Origin: Diphasiastrum complanatum
Lineage: Eukaryota; Streptophyta; Lycopodiopsida; Lycopodiales; Lycopodiaceae
Assembly: GCA_029204225.1 (NCBI GenBank)
Contig: CM055095.1
Location: forward strand, 24,165,641 to 24,229,640
Length of the DNA: 64,000 nt
Reading direction: 5' to 3'
Numbering within the stretch: position 1 is the stretch's first letter; each line of letters starts with the position of its first letter. This document shows positions 10,661 through 21,494 of this stretch, piece by piece. Made by a program: the position numbers and the translations under genes. The notes below the pieces were generated by a model. That model was given only the letters and a program-made list of their open reading frames with translations, searched no databases and was not told where the DNA came from.

Positions 10661-10691
<31 letters not shown>

Positions 10692-10720
10692 ATTTGACAG
10701 TGTACATTTTGTCTATCTTT
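10434..10720 (+). repeat. Pyrimidine-rich tract with 29 bp tandem repeat and (TC)n
   Basis: Strongly C/T-rich on the plus strand. A unit of about 29 bp (TCTCTCTCGCTTTGCTCTCC then CTCGCCTTT) is repeated head to tail at about 10600-10660, followed by a (TC)n run at about 10662-10685. Open frames here are translated low complexity, not genes. Confidence 0.75.
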
Positions 10721-11558
10721 ATTTATATTTCTCTCTCAAATGGTTTAGATTGGATGTTACCTTTTCTCTCTTATCTATCTCCACCTCTAAGAATGTATTT
10801 AATGCAACATGTGCATGCCAGCTCTCTAGTCGGTGGAGCAAGCATTGTAACATTAAAAATTTAAAAGTTACATATTGCCACTTGACCCTTATAATATTTT
10901 GATTAATTGTAGTTGTGGCTCATTAATTGCAATCTTGGCCACTAGGTTTTCTCATTGAAATTACAATTAATTAGCCATAAATACAATTATTGGACATACA
11001 AAAATATAATTTTGGCCACTACTGACATCCAACAGTACCTTTCACGATCTGGGAAGACTTACTATCTGTGTGTATTTTTGTGTTTGATTTTGTATTCCAT
11101 CTACGGTTTCTGCCTTGTCCTATTCATGAGTTGGTATTCAAAGTTTTGGATGTTCTCAATGACAACTATCAAAATCATGTCTCAAGACTCCGAATGTTTT
11201 TACGATGGTGACAATGGACACACTACAAGTATATCAGAGAGTGTGATTGCCTCACATTTTTCTCTTACATAGATCACGTTTGGGCTTTACCATTCAATAT
11301 CTCAAGCTTCAACAAGCACTCCAATGACGATTCGTTGTGTTTCATTCGAAATTCACGAAAACATTTGTCATATAGCACGGGCTAAGCACCAACGTCTGTA
11401 TACAATTCAAGTCAGAGTCTAGCACCTCTAAACAACCTCTTATAAATCCAATAGACATTGTGGATTTGGAAGAGAACATATCTCTTGGTCAGAGCCAGGT
11501 TGCCACTCCTCCATATGTCATTTGAAGACTTGAATACTCAAGACAATCAAGCATCTGT
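10721..11558. other. Non-coding stretch, no recognised feature
   Basis: AT-rich sequence between the pyrimidine tract and the next exon pair. A frame of 105 codons at 10955-11272 has no recognisable motif and poor composition for a protein. I see no LTR ends, no primer-binding site and no strong repeat. Confidence 0.4.
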
Positions 11559-12110
11559 TGTATTGTCGATGTTTGATCAATAATTATCAACAAACAACAA
11601 ATTGCGCAAGCTAGCTGATTGCATAGAGCAATTTTCAACTATATTGGACCAGTTGAAACCCTTGACTAATCATAGAAGGTCTTGCATAATTACTGGTTGA
11701 TTTCTATTTTTTCTATGTAGTCTTTGTTGTCTATAGTTTGTTTGTGCTTCTGTACTACTCACAAATTGTTTTTTGTACCGATTTTTTGCAGGTTGAGAAA
11801 GTTGATAGACGAATTTAGAATTGATAATCAACCATGTGGGGATTCAGTTGATTCTATTCTAAAACTCAAAGAGAAGTATCAATACGATTATTTTCAAGGA
11901 TCTCTATTTCCTGGACAAGTTTCGGATAAGGAAAATGAAAGATGTTATATATTTAAGATGTTCAATGTTGGGTCGGCTGTTAGTATAGTTAAACAAATGC
12001 AAAGAGGTGGTGAATTGGAACAGTCTTGGGTGTGCTTTGACCACGTCAAAAGAATACGTGGATTTCATAAATCTCACCATTCCTTTTTTTATCAAAAAAA
12101 TCAGATTCTT
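11559..12110 (+). pseudogene. Two-exon host gene fragment, unrecognised
   Basis: Exon 1 ends at 11678 with donor AGAAG|GTCTTG; exon 2 starts at 11792 after a pyrimidine tract and acceptor TTTTTGCAG. Splicing joins in phase (..NHRR|LRKLIDEF..). Exon 1 reads NNKLRKLADCIEQFSTILDQ; exon 2 reads FRIDNQPCGDSVDSILKLKE, then GSLFPGQVSDKENERCYIF and FNVGSAVSIVKQMQRGGELE. An in-frame TAA lies in exon 1 near 11580, so either the exon starts after it or the gene is dead. The phase-correct intron supports a real gene origin; I cannot name the family. Confidence 0.5.
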
Positions 12111-12240
12111 GGAGTTAGTTTAGCATGGATGAGCGCTAGATTTGCTATTTTTTCTTGAGTTTTTGCTTGTATGCATTGTGGAGAGAAATCGTGAGGTGGG
12201 AGATTCATTTCCAAGCATCCAAATCCTTTCATAAATCCAA

Positions 12241-13378
12241 CGTAAAGTACAATCAAGGCAATGCTGTCATCATTTATAAAAACATAAAGGTTTGGATCTA
12301 AATTTGTTCTTACAAATCCATGTGAAAGAAAGTAATTGTCAATGCGTCCATAACATGCGCGTGGCGCTTGCTTAAGGCCATAAAGTGCTTTGTGTAGTTT
12401 ACATACCTTCTGTTCTTGCCCTTTTGCCATGAAGCCCTGCGGTTGGACCATGTAAACTTCTTCCTCTAAGTCACCATTCAAAAATGCAGACTTTACATCC
12501 ATTTGATGGATCTTCCACCCAAAATGAGATGCTAAGGCAATGATAAGGTGTAGCGTAGTCCACTTAGCCACTGGAGCAAATGTCTCTTCATAGTCAATTC
12601 CTTTGCTTTGCTCATAACCCTTCACTACTAGGCGTGCCTTATACTTTGCTATTGTGCCATCCGCATAAAACTTTGTTCTAAACACCCATTTGTTGTCAAT
12701 GGGTTTCTTTCCAAGTGGTAGATCAACCAACTCCCATGTATCATGTCTGTGGATGGATTCTATCTCATCTTCCATTGCCCTTTGCCACTCTTTGTGATCT
12801 TTTGTCTCATCAAAGGTTGATGGCTCTCGACACTTCAAAATGTCAATCATTAGGGCATAGTTCACATGATAACGATCTGGAGACTTCCTTTTCCGTGTTG
12901 ATCTTCTCACTTCACTTTGTGTGCTAGATCCCGTTTGATTTAGCTTTGCGTCCTTCATGATCTTTTCATACCATTTTGGTATGTTAGATTCAGGTGATAC
13001 ACTACGTGGAGAGTACGTATCCCAAGGAGTGTCCAAGTAATGTCTCTTACTTCCAACCGGTTTCTCCTTTATTGGCAAGTACCTCCCCCTAGGCTCTTGA
13101 ATAGGTGGTGTTCTTTCATACTCGCCCTCTCGACTTTCGTCTTCACGTGCATCATTTTGTGGAGCATCTTCTTCATTTTCTTCCTCCAAAATTGTGGGAA
13201 GTCTCTTGATGCTTTCACCACTTGCATGGTCTTCATCTTCATACCTATGCATTATATCAAAGATCACATCTTTGCTAATGTGAATCTTGTTCATTACATG
13301 ATCAAAACACCTGTAAGCTTTTGTTCTTTCATCATAACCAACGAAGATACACTTGATTGCTTTGGCATCAAGTTTCTT
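12241..13378 (-). pseudogene. Copia D reverse transcriptase, N-terminal part
   Basis: After a hydrophilic linker, the copia RT begins with EDEIESIHRHDTWELVDLP and continues with NKWVFRTKFYADGTIAKYKA, GIDYEETFAPVAKWTTL and QMDVKSAFLNGDLEEEVYM, then YGLKQAPRACYGRID. The frame reaches SIALIVLYV and then leaves copia similarity exactly where VDD should follow. One catalytic aspartate (in QMDVKSAF) is present; the YVDD pair is lost. The tail encoded at 12101-12240 is unrelated sequence. Confidence 0.85.
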
Positions 13379-13861
13379 TCACTCCTCCTTTGGCACATGT
13401 ACATAGGCCTTACATCCAATGACACGAAACTTGTCGATTTTTGGCTTTATTCCAGTAAATGCTTCTTCAGGAGTCACATTTGGAACCACAACTGTAGGGC
13501 TCCTGTTTTGCAAGAACGTTGCCGCACTGCACACTTCCGACCAAAGTGAATCGGTCAAGCCCATTTGCTTCATCATGGAGTGTGCACTCTCCATAATAGT
13601 TCTGTTTTTCCTTTCAGCTACACCATTACTATGCGGCGTGTATGACTGTGTGAATTGTCTTTGAATGCCGTGTTCTTTGCAAAAGTCTTCAAAATTATCA
13701 GATTTGTATTCGCCCCCTCTATCAGATCTTAGCACTTTGATGCGTGCATCCAGTTGGTTCTCTACCAAAGTCTTGAACTCCTTGAAGTGAGCAAAAGCGT
13801 CAGATTTCTTCTTCAAGAAATAAATCCATGTCCTCCTAGAGTAATCATCTATGAAAGTCAT
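13379..13861 (-). pseudogene. Copia D integrase core
   Basis: Retroviral-type integrase core (rve). FIDDYSRRTWIYFLKKKSDAF, then VLRSDRGGEYKS with the second catalytic D, and PHSNGVAERKNRTIMES with the catalytic E; the first D lies in HSDLCGP just upstream, across one stop (TAA at about 13863) in the same frame. The frame ends at 13379 with another stop; the family reading continues past it. Apart from these stops the domain looks complete. Confidence 0.85.
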
Positions 13862-13864
13862 AAA

Positions 13865-14410
13865 TTAATATGCTTTCCCCAATGACATGGTCTTCATTGG
13901 GCCGCACAAGTCGCTGTGAATTAGTTCCAGCAGTTTCTTAGCTCTTGCAGCTCCACCTTTCTTGAATGTCTCTCTGTGATGCTTTCCCATGATGCATCCT
14001 TCACATATTGCATGATGATCATCCTGCAATGTCGGTAACCCTATTACCATCTTTAGCTTCACCATCAATCTCAAGCTCCCATAGTTCAAATGACCAAGTC
14101 TTATGTGCCACAACTCGGATTGAGATGCTGTTGAGATAGCCAAACCATATTCACCTGGTTTTGTAGCATCCAATTTATAAAGGCCACAATTACTATCTCT
14201 ATAACCCTTCGTCACCACTTTGTGGTTGTGGTTCGTATCCTTCATAAGGCATCCATCCTTGACAAATTCAACTTTAAGATGTTGATTTGCCATTACACCA
14301 ACAGAAAGCAAACTCTTTTTGAGTCCAAGAACATAAAGTACATTAGGGATGTTTTTAATTTTGCCATCAGGAAACTGCACAGGTACATTGCCACACCCTG
14401 TATCTGGCAT
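13865..14410 (-). pseudogene. Copia D protease end and pre-integrase domain
   Basis: Holds IPNVLYVLGLKKSLLSVG, the C-terminal part of the copia protease region, then the GAG-pre-integrase domain: LWHIRLGHLNYGSLRLMV, and the zinc-binding CEGCIMGKHHRETF. It ends with LIHSDLCGPMKTMS, the first catalytic aspartate of integrase. Confidence 0.85.
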
Positions 14411-14730
14411 TCCTCTCCATTGGCTTGAGTGACCTTATCCCCATCATGGATTGGTGAGAATTTTTCAAACCAATCACGTTTCTCGGTCATATGTCTTGTG
14501 GCGCCTGAGTCTATGAACCATCTGGCACCATCATCAACTTGGGATGCCAATGCTGATGAGAAGACACTGGTCTCGTCATCTTCTCCATCATCTTCGGCAA
14601 TGTTTCCTTGTTGAGTCGCTTTTCCCGTCTTTATGTCTGCTTTCTTCTTATAACACTTGCGTGCCCAATGACCCGGTTTGTGGCAATAGTAACATTTGTC
14701 TTTCTTCTTCTTTTTCCCTTTTGATGACAA
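14411..14730 (-). pseudogene. Copia D zinc knuckle and protease active site
   Basis: CYYCHKPGHWARKC is a complete CCHC gag zinc knuckle. About 50 residues later, WFIDSGATRHMTE gives the copia protease active site with D-S-G. The frame continues into 14293-14410 but the pol reading changes frame near 14400. Confidence 0.85.
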
Positions 14731-15364
14731 CTCTCCTTCGTCATCATCATCCTTGGATTTCTTAGGAATCCTTTTTCATCCTTTCTGCTTGCCTTTAGCA
14801 AGCAAGGCTTGATCCTCCTGTGGGGTTTGCCTTGACTTGACTCTTGCAACATGATTCCGTGGAAGTCTTCAAAAGTAGGCAACCTCTCCCTCGAAGCAAT
14901 GCCGCTCACAAACATCTGTAGCCCTTCCAAGACACCGCTCATTGTGGTATGTACCAATTCAATATCTTTGATTGGTTCTCCAATCATCACAAGTTGATCT
15001 CTCAGCTCCTTTATCGTGGTGAAAAAGAATCCCACTAATTCACTTTCTTCCATCCTTATTGTATTCAATCTCGACTTCAAGAACATGGCTCGAGCTGGAT
15101 TGCAAGTTTGAAATTGCATTCTAAGAGCTTCCCAAGCTCCCCTAGCCATCGTGGATCACATGGTCTTTCACTGCTCTGTGCCTTTTTATCAAAGGCCCTT
15201 ATGTCACCTGGAGTGGTATTTGGCCGGACTTCAATACCTGCCATGATTTTCCACAACTCTTTCTCCATCAAAATGCTCTTCATTTTGAATTTCCAGATGT
15301 TGTAGTTAGAAGCCCCATCAAGTTTGCTTGCATCGCCCAAAATTGCCTCATTGATGTTTGCCAT
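14731..15364 (-). pseudogene. Copia D gag (UBN2-type)
   Basis: Starts with ATG at 15364: MANINEAILGDASKLDGAS, NYNIWKFKMKSILMEKELW, the N-terminal motif of plant copia gag. A frame change near 15150 leads to WEALRMQFQTC, FLKSRLNTIRMEESE and FFTTIKELRDQL, the UBN2 gag core. One indel is therefore enough to disable gag. Confidence 0.8.
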
Positions 15365-16190
15365 CTCCGAACTGCTTAAAACTTCACCTGTAGGCTATAA
15401 AGTGTATGATGGAGCCAACCGTGATGTCAAAACTCGATAATAATGACCTGCAATTTTTAGCTTACCAGGCCACCTGCCGCTCTTTTTCCAAATTGAAAGC
15501 CAAACTAGCGTCGTTTTCCAAAATGCTTCTCATCACCAACTCCCAGCTTCCTGCCCAGTGGAATGGTGAAATCACTTTTGGCATGCTTTGAACACTTTCT
15601 CCATGGCAATCACTTTGTTTTGGTGTACCGTACTTGCAGGTACAGTCAGGGTTCCCTTCGTTTGGAGGCTATAGTCTTTCGTTTGGCCAAAATAGGCTAA
15701 GGAGGTGAAAATAAGGGCAATTTGGGTTTTTGAACTGTTTCTTCAGTGTGAAGAAACTTCACCCTTCAAAAACTTGGGACCCAACAATTTTTTTAGTTTG
15801 AAGATTTTTAATGAAGTTGCAATGCACTTTGCACTTCAGACCCCTTCAGACTTTTTCACTTCAATCCAACGGATCCTTTAGATCCAACGACCCACCTGTC
15901 GTGAAATAACCATCGTCGATCTGTGTGAATCGAGATCGGATGGCTGTCCACGCTTTTGTGCGTTGATCAAAGGCCTTCAAAGCACTGAGCACTTCGGACC
16001 GCTAGCTGGCAAACTAGACTGGGGGCGCGAGAGTTCCCGCAACCTCTCCTCCTCTTCTCTCTGTACGATGGAGTTCTTCTCTCTCCTTCACAGGCTATGG
16101 CAGCTCCAAATGGATCAAACTGGCTGCCTTCCTTCTCCATGTGGATCTTTGGATCTTGCATGAATTGACTCAACTTGTTATGTCAATTTC
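15365..16190. other. Upstream flank of copia D, no clear LTR
   Basis: Should contain the 5' leader and LTR of copia D, but no TGGTATCAGAGC-type site is visible on the minus strand. Short repeated words (CACTTCAGAC, CTTCACCCTTC, CACTTTGCACTTCAG) lie at 15750-15860. No convincing coding sequence. Confidence 0.35.
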
Positions 16191-16662
16191 TAGTACAAGG
16201 GAATCGAAATAATTCCTAACGTGGATAGCCGGTCACTCCAGTTGTATGTGGTTATTAGTTATGTTATGCTGTTTCGGACGTGGTCGTATTAAATAATTAA
16301 TAATCATATGAGGGCCCAAACCTATAATTGGACATAGGAGCACATGCATGGTGAATGACTGTTTTAATGCAAGAATAGGAGGTTAATAGCTCAATATAGG
16401 TTGCATGGGAATCCTAGGGAGAATATTCTCTCTCTTGGAGAGAATATATCCTATGGAAACTCACCCATTCGCTATTGAAAATTCAGATTCTTGAGCCAAT
16501 TTCTCCTCTACTCTCTTGTGTTCTTCACTGTGGCTTGGGGGTGGGTTGGTTAGGGTATTGACTAGCCTCTCCATATTGGTTGGGTGGTTCATGCTCCACA
16601 GGTGTCCTTTTGGTTTGCATGTGACAGGATTCTTGAAGATCTTCACTTGGTGATTCTAATAG
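16191..16662 (+). repeat. 5' LTR end of a plus-strand element
   Basis: The assignment rests on the primer-binding site just downstream. The stretch has short inverted words around GAGAATATTCTCTCTC and GGAGAGAATATATCC (16421-16452). The left limit is approximate; no second copy exists in the window and the expected terminal CA is not obvious. Confidence 0.4.
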
Positions 16663-16673
16663 TGGTATCAGAG
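16663..16673 (+). promoter_or_regulatory. tRNA-iMet primer-binding site
   Basis: TGGTATCAGAG followed by TTTGG matches 11 bases of the plant initiator-Met tRNA complement. It is the only strong landmark of the plus-strand element at 16.2-17.5 kb. Confidence 0.75.
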
Positions 16674-17572
16674 TTTGGATCACATCTACCAGGAGGTAGA
16701 ACTTGAGGATCTTGGATTTTGTAGTTCTTTTGGTGTATCTCTTTGCTTATTCTTCTAGGTGTTGGAATTCACTTTTAAGTAGGTGGCTTCTCAGATCCTT
16801 GATGTACTTTTAGCCTAAAGATCATAATCGTGGATTTGCTCCATGAATTTGATGGAAATCATAGGTTTTTTGATGGATTTAGTGAATTTTTCACCTGGAA
16901 TTCATAGTTTTTGCTTGGAATTGATCATAAGATCTCAGATTTTACTTGCTGTTTCACAGTCATTAATGACAGGATTTAATGATTGCATGATGTTTGAATA
17001 GTCAAAAGGTTGACTAAATAGTGATTTTGGACCAAAAATTGGGGTTTTTGGGCCATAAATGGGCTATAGAAACCATGTTTGACTAGAATCAAAACTTTTA
17101 GTGCTTGCATGCAATGGATTTACAGGGTTTAGGATCATATTGCACTTATTTGAGGATTTGCCCCACACATTTTGGTCAAAATTGGTCCAAAAACAAGGGT
17201 TTTTGATGTTTTTTGGACTAATTTTGTGATAGATCTCAAAATTCTCAGCCAATAGCTGGTAAACACATTTTCAGAGATGTAATGAAGCTATCCTAGGGCT
17301 TTCATGAAGTTTTGTTAGGGTTAGACACCATTAGGGGGCTCAAAACAGCAAAATTAGTTCTTGATACAAGCTTAATTTTGACGAACTAGATCAAGCTGGA
17401 AAAAGACAAGAAGGACCAATGTGTGTTTCCATTATGAAATTCTTCCCTGAACGAAAGAAAGGCGCAGCTCAAGTGATTGAGATACCAGGTAAAGAAAATC
17501 TTAAGTTGGAAAAATGTCCTGTGTTCGACAATACGTTAAGCTTATCTCTTTATCGAGAACTTGCCCTCTGAC
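16674..17572 (+). other. Leader of the plus-strand element; one small ORF
   Basis: Mostly T/G-rich non-coding leader. Near its end, 17434-17571 encodes a 45-residue frame starting MKFFPERKKGAAQVIEIPG that I do not recognise. At 17573 the sequence switches abruptly to minus-strand copia RT, so the plus-strand element is truncated there or was interrupted. Confidence 0.4.
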
Positions 17573-18760
17573 TTATTGACACTCTCTCATTCGCTCCTTT
17601 TCTTGCTTAGTCTGACGACATTGGTCCCTCAACAATCGTAGGCCTGGACCCATTGGTGAGTGAGCTTCTTTGCAATTAATCAGATTGTATCTAATAAGAG
17701 TATTATGAAGATACCTTTGTTGAGTAATGTAGATCAGTTGTCTCTCTCTGTCTCGGTGGATTTGAGTTCCTAGACAATAGTGAGCCTCGCCCAGATCGGT
17801 CATGTCGAATTCGAAAGCCATTTGGCATCGTTCACCTGATCGATATTGTTGTTGAAAAGCAGCGTGTCATCGACATACAAGATGATGATAATGAAAGAAT
17901 GCTGCACTGACTTGAAGTAAACATTAGAATTGGCAATGCTTGGTTGAAAACCGTGTTGAATGAGGAATATGTTGATCCTCTGAAACCAAGATCTTGTTGA
18001 TTGTTTCAAGCCGTACAGACACGCTTTTTCATACCTTCGAGAACGTATCCCTCAGGCTGTAGCATGTAGATGTCTTCTTCGATGACTCCATTTAGATAAG
18101 TTGTTTGTACATTGAGTTGATGTACTTCGAGGTCTGCTGCAGCAGCATACGGATCGATGAATGCTTGACTACTGGACTAAAAGTACTCGTTGTAGTCGAT
18201 GTTTGGGATCTGAGAAAATCCTCGCGCTACTAGGGTTTTGACATTCTATGAGTAAATTTTTTGCGACTTTTGCGAGTTTCTTCTACCCATGATCCCACAA
18301 AATCATTAGCACATGGTGTGCTACTCTTTTTATCCCACGGTCCATCACAAAATACTTTGTTACTCTATAAATATAGGTATACATTTTTTTTTAAAATTGT
18401 TATTGAACTAGTAAAAGCTAGCACACTGGCGTGCTGGCTTGCAAATGTAGCGTAAAAAAATGTAGCACACCATGTGCTATCTGTTTGTTGAATCATGGCA
18501 AAAAAAAATCACAAAAATGCCAAGGCCCACGCTACTAGTCGAGACTTGCTTCAGTAATTACCTCCATTGGCATTGCATTTGATCTTAAAGACCCATTTGC
18601 AATAGATAAGATTGTTGCCAATAGGTGGTTCAACTAATGGCCATGTTTGGTTCTTGATCAGAGAAGAATATTGTCTATCCATTGCTTCTCTCCAGAGATT
18701 GGAGTCTGGTTGGCTAAGTGCCGCATCAACAATAGTCGGTTCCTAAATTAAAAGACATGC
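17573..18760 (-). pseudogene. Copia C reverse transcriptase, interrupted by a MITE
   Basis: Right part (18760-18529): ALSQPDSNLWREAMD, NQTWPLVEPPIGNN and KWVFKIK, the RT start. Left part (18232-17573) resumes with VARGFSQIPNIDYNEYFSPV, VQTTYLNGVIEEDIYMLQP and, in another frame, FIIIILYVDDTLLF with the catalytic YVDD box at about 17868-17880. FDMTDLGEAHYCLGTQIHRD follows. The 296 bp MITE sits between LVA and RGFSQ. Frameshifts near 18010 and 17820 also inactivate the gene. Confidence 0.85.
18233..18528. mobile_element. Mutator-like MITE, 296 bp
   Basis: A non-coding insertion inside copia RT. It is flanked by 9 bp direct repeats (GCGCTACTA at 18224-18232 and ACGCTACTA at 18529-18537, one mismatch), and its ends form imperfect terminal inverted repeats: GGG(T/C)(T/C)TTG(A/G)CATT at each end. 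A 9 bp target duplication and G-rich inverted termini are typical of Mutator-superfamily MITEs. Inside, TAGCACATGGTGTGCTA is itself palindromic and recurs in inverted form about 150 bp later. No transposase. Confidence 0.8.
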
Positions 18761-18779
18761 AGACTCATGAATATACCTT

Positions 18780-21490
18780 GTGGGCTATATGCGTGTTAGC
18801 CGAATTTTTGATGACATAATTCGGGCTAAAAATGAGCTATTTGAAGTTTATTTGACTCCTATAAGAGATAATGGTTATTTCTTATTTTTAGTAAGTAAAT
18901 TGGCATGGCATTAGCAGTATGGCTATATTTAGACATGATGCCAGTTTTACTCTATAAAGTTTAGAGATTATATCTACAGTAATAATTGCCTTCAAATTGG
19001 CATAATTAACGTAAATTGTAGTTTTACGGTTTTTTACGGTTTTACGGTTTTTCGGCACTGCCGAGACTGTAATATGACGATGTACTCATTCTACTGACGT
19101 TAATAAAAAAATGCCCAGATGATTTTTAGGTACTGTCTTAAAGTTCAAGGGGGTGTCCTAAGGTTAAGGGTTCGACGACGTTCAGTTGTGGTTTCCAGTG
19201 AAGAGCAGTTTGTGACTTAAAAAATCTTGTTACTGAAAGAAGCGAAATGAAAACAATAGTTAAAAAAAAATTGTTGAGGCAAAGTACAGTGCAGACTTAC
19301 AAATCGAACTTGCTGGGTTGATGTTAGACAAGTTTTCCGAGTTCGAAATATTGATAGTTTGGTGATTTCCCTTGGTGGGGATGACGGTTGATTATTCCGA
19401 GTTTCGGTTTGTATGCAATGCTGAGTTGCCAGTTTTATGATGGTTCGTGTTGAATACGAAGTCACGGATAACACAGGCAAGAATGGAAGGAATGGTGATA
19501 CATATGGGACAGTTCGACATCCGGGGAAAAATCGGAGTTTCGAAAACCCGAAACTGAGAAAATGGTTTTGGAGGCCAAAATGTTCAAGATAGGCCTTTAG
19601 TGAAAAGTTAGTTATGAGGTACCTCCTCTCACGTGAATAAGGCAGGGAAAGAGGAAAGAAGAAGTGGTTCATTCTACGTAGAGGAGAGACGAGTTTAGAG
19701 AGACGAGTTTAGAGGCTGTTCATGCAAGAACTGTGTCAAGAGAGATGATTCAGTCCCTCAGATTTCCATTGTGGAAGCAACCCAATGTGTTCATTGCTTA
19801 ATGTTTAAAATGAATACATAATGAATCCTTGTGAAGAAATTCAGAGCAGAGTAGACGGCGGTTACAGATTGTCAGAGCTTGAGAATGCCTGCTACGGTTT
19901 ATGGCTGGCTATCTTGCTGCTCTGCTGATCTTGAGGAAATACGGCCATCGCTGCTGTCTGAATCATTAGTGTCTTCTCAAACTCTCTGAAATTTGATTGG
20001 TGAATTGATCTGCTGCTGTTCCGAAGGAGCGATCTACTTATGAACGAAACCCATGCTGTGTCTGTGGAAGAGAGTAATGATCTGCACAGTTCTGGAGATG
20101 CTGTTCTGTGAAAGGGAGGCCACGCTTCACCATCGCGATCTGCGCGAGGGCCTGAAAAGAGAGGAGGAGGAGAGGCCCGTGGAGAGAGAATCCACGCGAC
20201 CCAGCCCACGCCTATTTCTGGGTTGTGTGAGAGAGACGACCCGCAAATGATTTAAGTGCCCACTTGTGGAAGATTTAAGCCTATGCTGACTAGAAAGAAG
20301 GGACCGGCAACAGTCGATAATTTGAGGATCCGGTTACCTGCTGACTAAGAAGAACCCTTAACCTGTGGACAGGTCTTGGAAAGTTAAGGCAGTGATTACC
20401 TGACTCTCTGAGGTAAAGTATGATCTCAGATTGTGGTAAAAATTAAATCTAAGAATTCTAAATGACTGTGACGGTTTTTTTTTTATAATGTCAAATAACT
20501 TCACGTTTGAAGGCCTGTTTTTAACTTCTAAGAAAGTATTATGAAAGAGTTCGCTAATTGTTACAATGACTGCAATATTTATAATTTTGGAACAGTGAGA
20601 GATTGCAAAGCTAACAACTATAATTACTGAAAGAAGTAATTACGGTTTTCAGATTTAATAAATCTGTGAGGTCTTTATCTGATTTTGCATAAGGAAAATG
20701 CACTAAACCTTATAACGGCCATAACTTTTGCATTTCAAGTCGGATTTGAATGAATCGAAAAGCAAAAGTGAGTAAAATCATGTGATGAATCTATTGTTGC
20801 TGAAAGAAACAGATTTTGAATAACTTATTGGAAGTCACTAAGCTATCAGGAATTCAATCAAGAACAAGTCCTACAGTCGGATATATAATAAGTCTATACT
20901 ATATAAATATCAGTTTGTTGGAACACACAAGCTGAATACTATCCCCAAAATTGTTGGAACACACAAGCAGAATACTATCCCAAAATTGTTGGAACACACA
21001 ATTTGGGATGTTACTGTATGATAAGAAAGAGGTAACATTGTTGGAATACACAATGTTGATGCCATACTGATACTGTATTCCGTTGATCTTTAAAGCATGA
21101 AAACTAAGTCACATATTATGAAGTAATATGGAGATACTTAGAAAAAAGGATGGGATGTCTGTGACTATAAATTGTTGGAACTTTCATCAAATCCCTGATC
21201 ATGATCGTAGAAGTGTACTAACCTTTATATAAGAACTATACTATCAAGAATCGATCTTCCATCTATATATTAACATTGAGTACACACTAGACGAAGAGTG
21301 ATGGGCTACTATAGATAGTGAGATTAGTGAAACTATTACTGAATTGTTATCTGAAGGTAGCTATTCTATTTTAGCCCCATTACATTCATAAAGAGCTTGG
21401 AACCCTCTTTTAGATAAACCATGGTGTATCCCATAAAGATTCAGGATTGACTGATAGAGAATCATCGATACTCGCGTAAAGTGAGGTGTG
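18780..21490. other. Insertion of about 2.7 kb between copia C INT and RT
   Basis: Non-coding sequence that separates the integrase linker from the RT start of copia C. It includes a TATA-like CTATATAAATATC (about 20898) followed by tandem repeats, and short ACGGTTTT repeats at 19020-19060. No gag, pol or transposase motif is visible; frames at 19217-19672 and 19892-20209 look fortuitous. It could be a non-autonomous LTR element or a solo LTR, but I could not find a convincing target duplication. Confidence 0.45.
20914..21003 (+). repeat. Tandem repeat, 35-36 bp unit
   Basis: The unit TTGTTGGAACACACAAGCTG, AATACTATCCCCAAAA is repeated head to tail two and a half times, with one base lost in the second unit. 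GTTGGAACACACAA-like words recur at 21038 and 21173. It lies just downstream of a TATA-like box. Confidence 0.8.
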
Positions 21491-21494
21491 ATAT

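Larger units (their letters stand above)
12241..15364 (-). mobile_element. Copia element D, 3'-truncated inside RT
   Basis: Minus-strand Ty1/copia body in the canonical order gag, protease, integrase, RT. It stops at about 12241, at the LYVD position of the RT catalytic box, so the second half of RT, RNase H and the 3' LTR are missing. Upstream of gag (15365-16190) I find no initiator-Met primer-binding site, so the 5' LTR is unassigned. Few stops interrupt the body, pointing to a fairly recent element. Confidence 0.85.

Noticed and set aside
10434-10902. Three plus-strand frames rich in Ser, Leu and Phe
   Set aside because: Translation of a pyrimidine-rich tract; all three frames look alike in composition.
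19217-19672. 151-codon minus-strand frame
   Set aside because: Low-complexity, Phe/Ser-rich, no motif; lies in non-coding insertion sequence.
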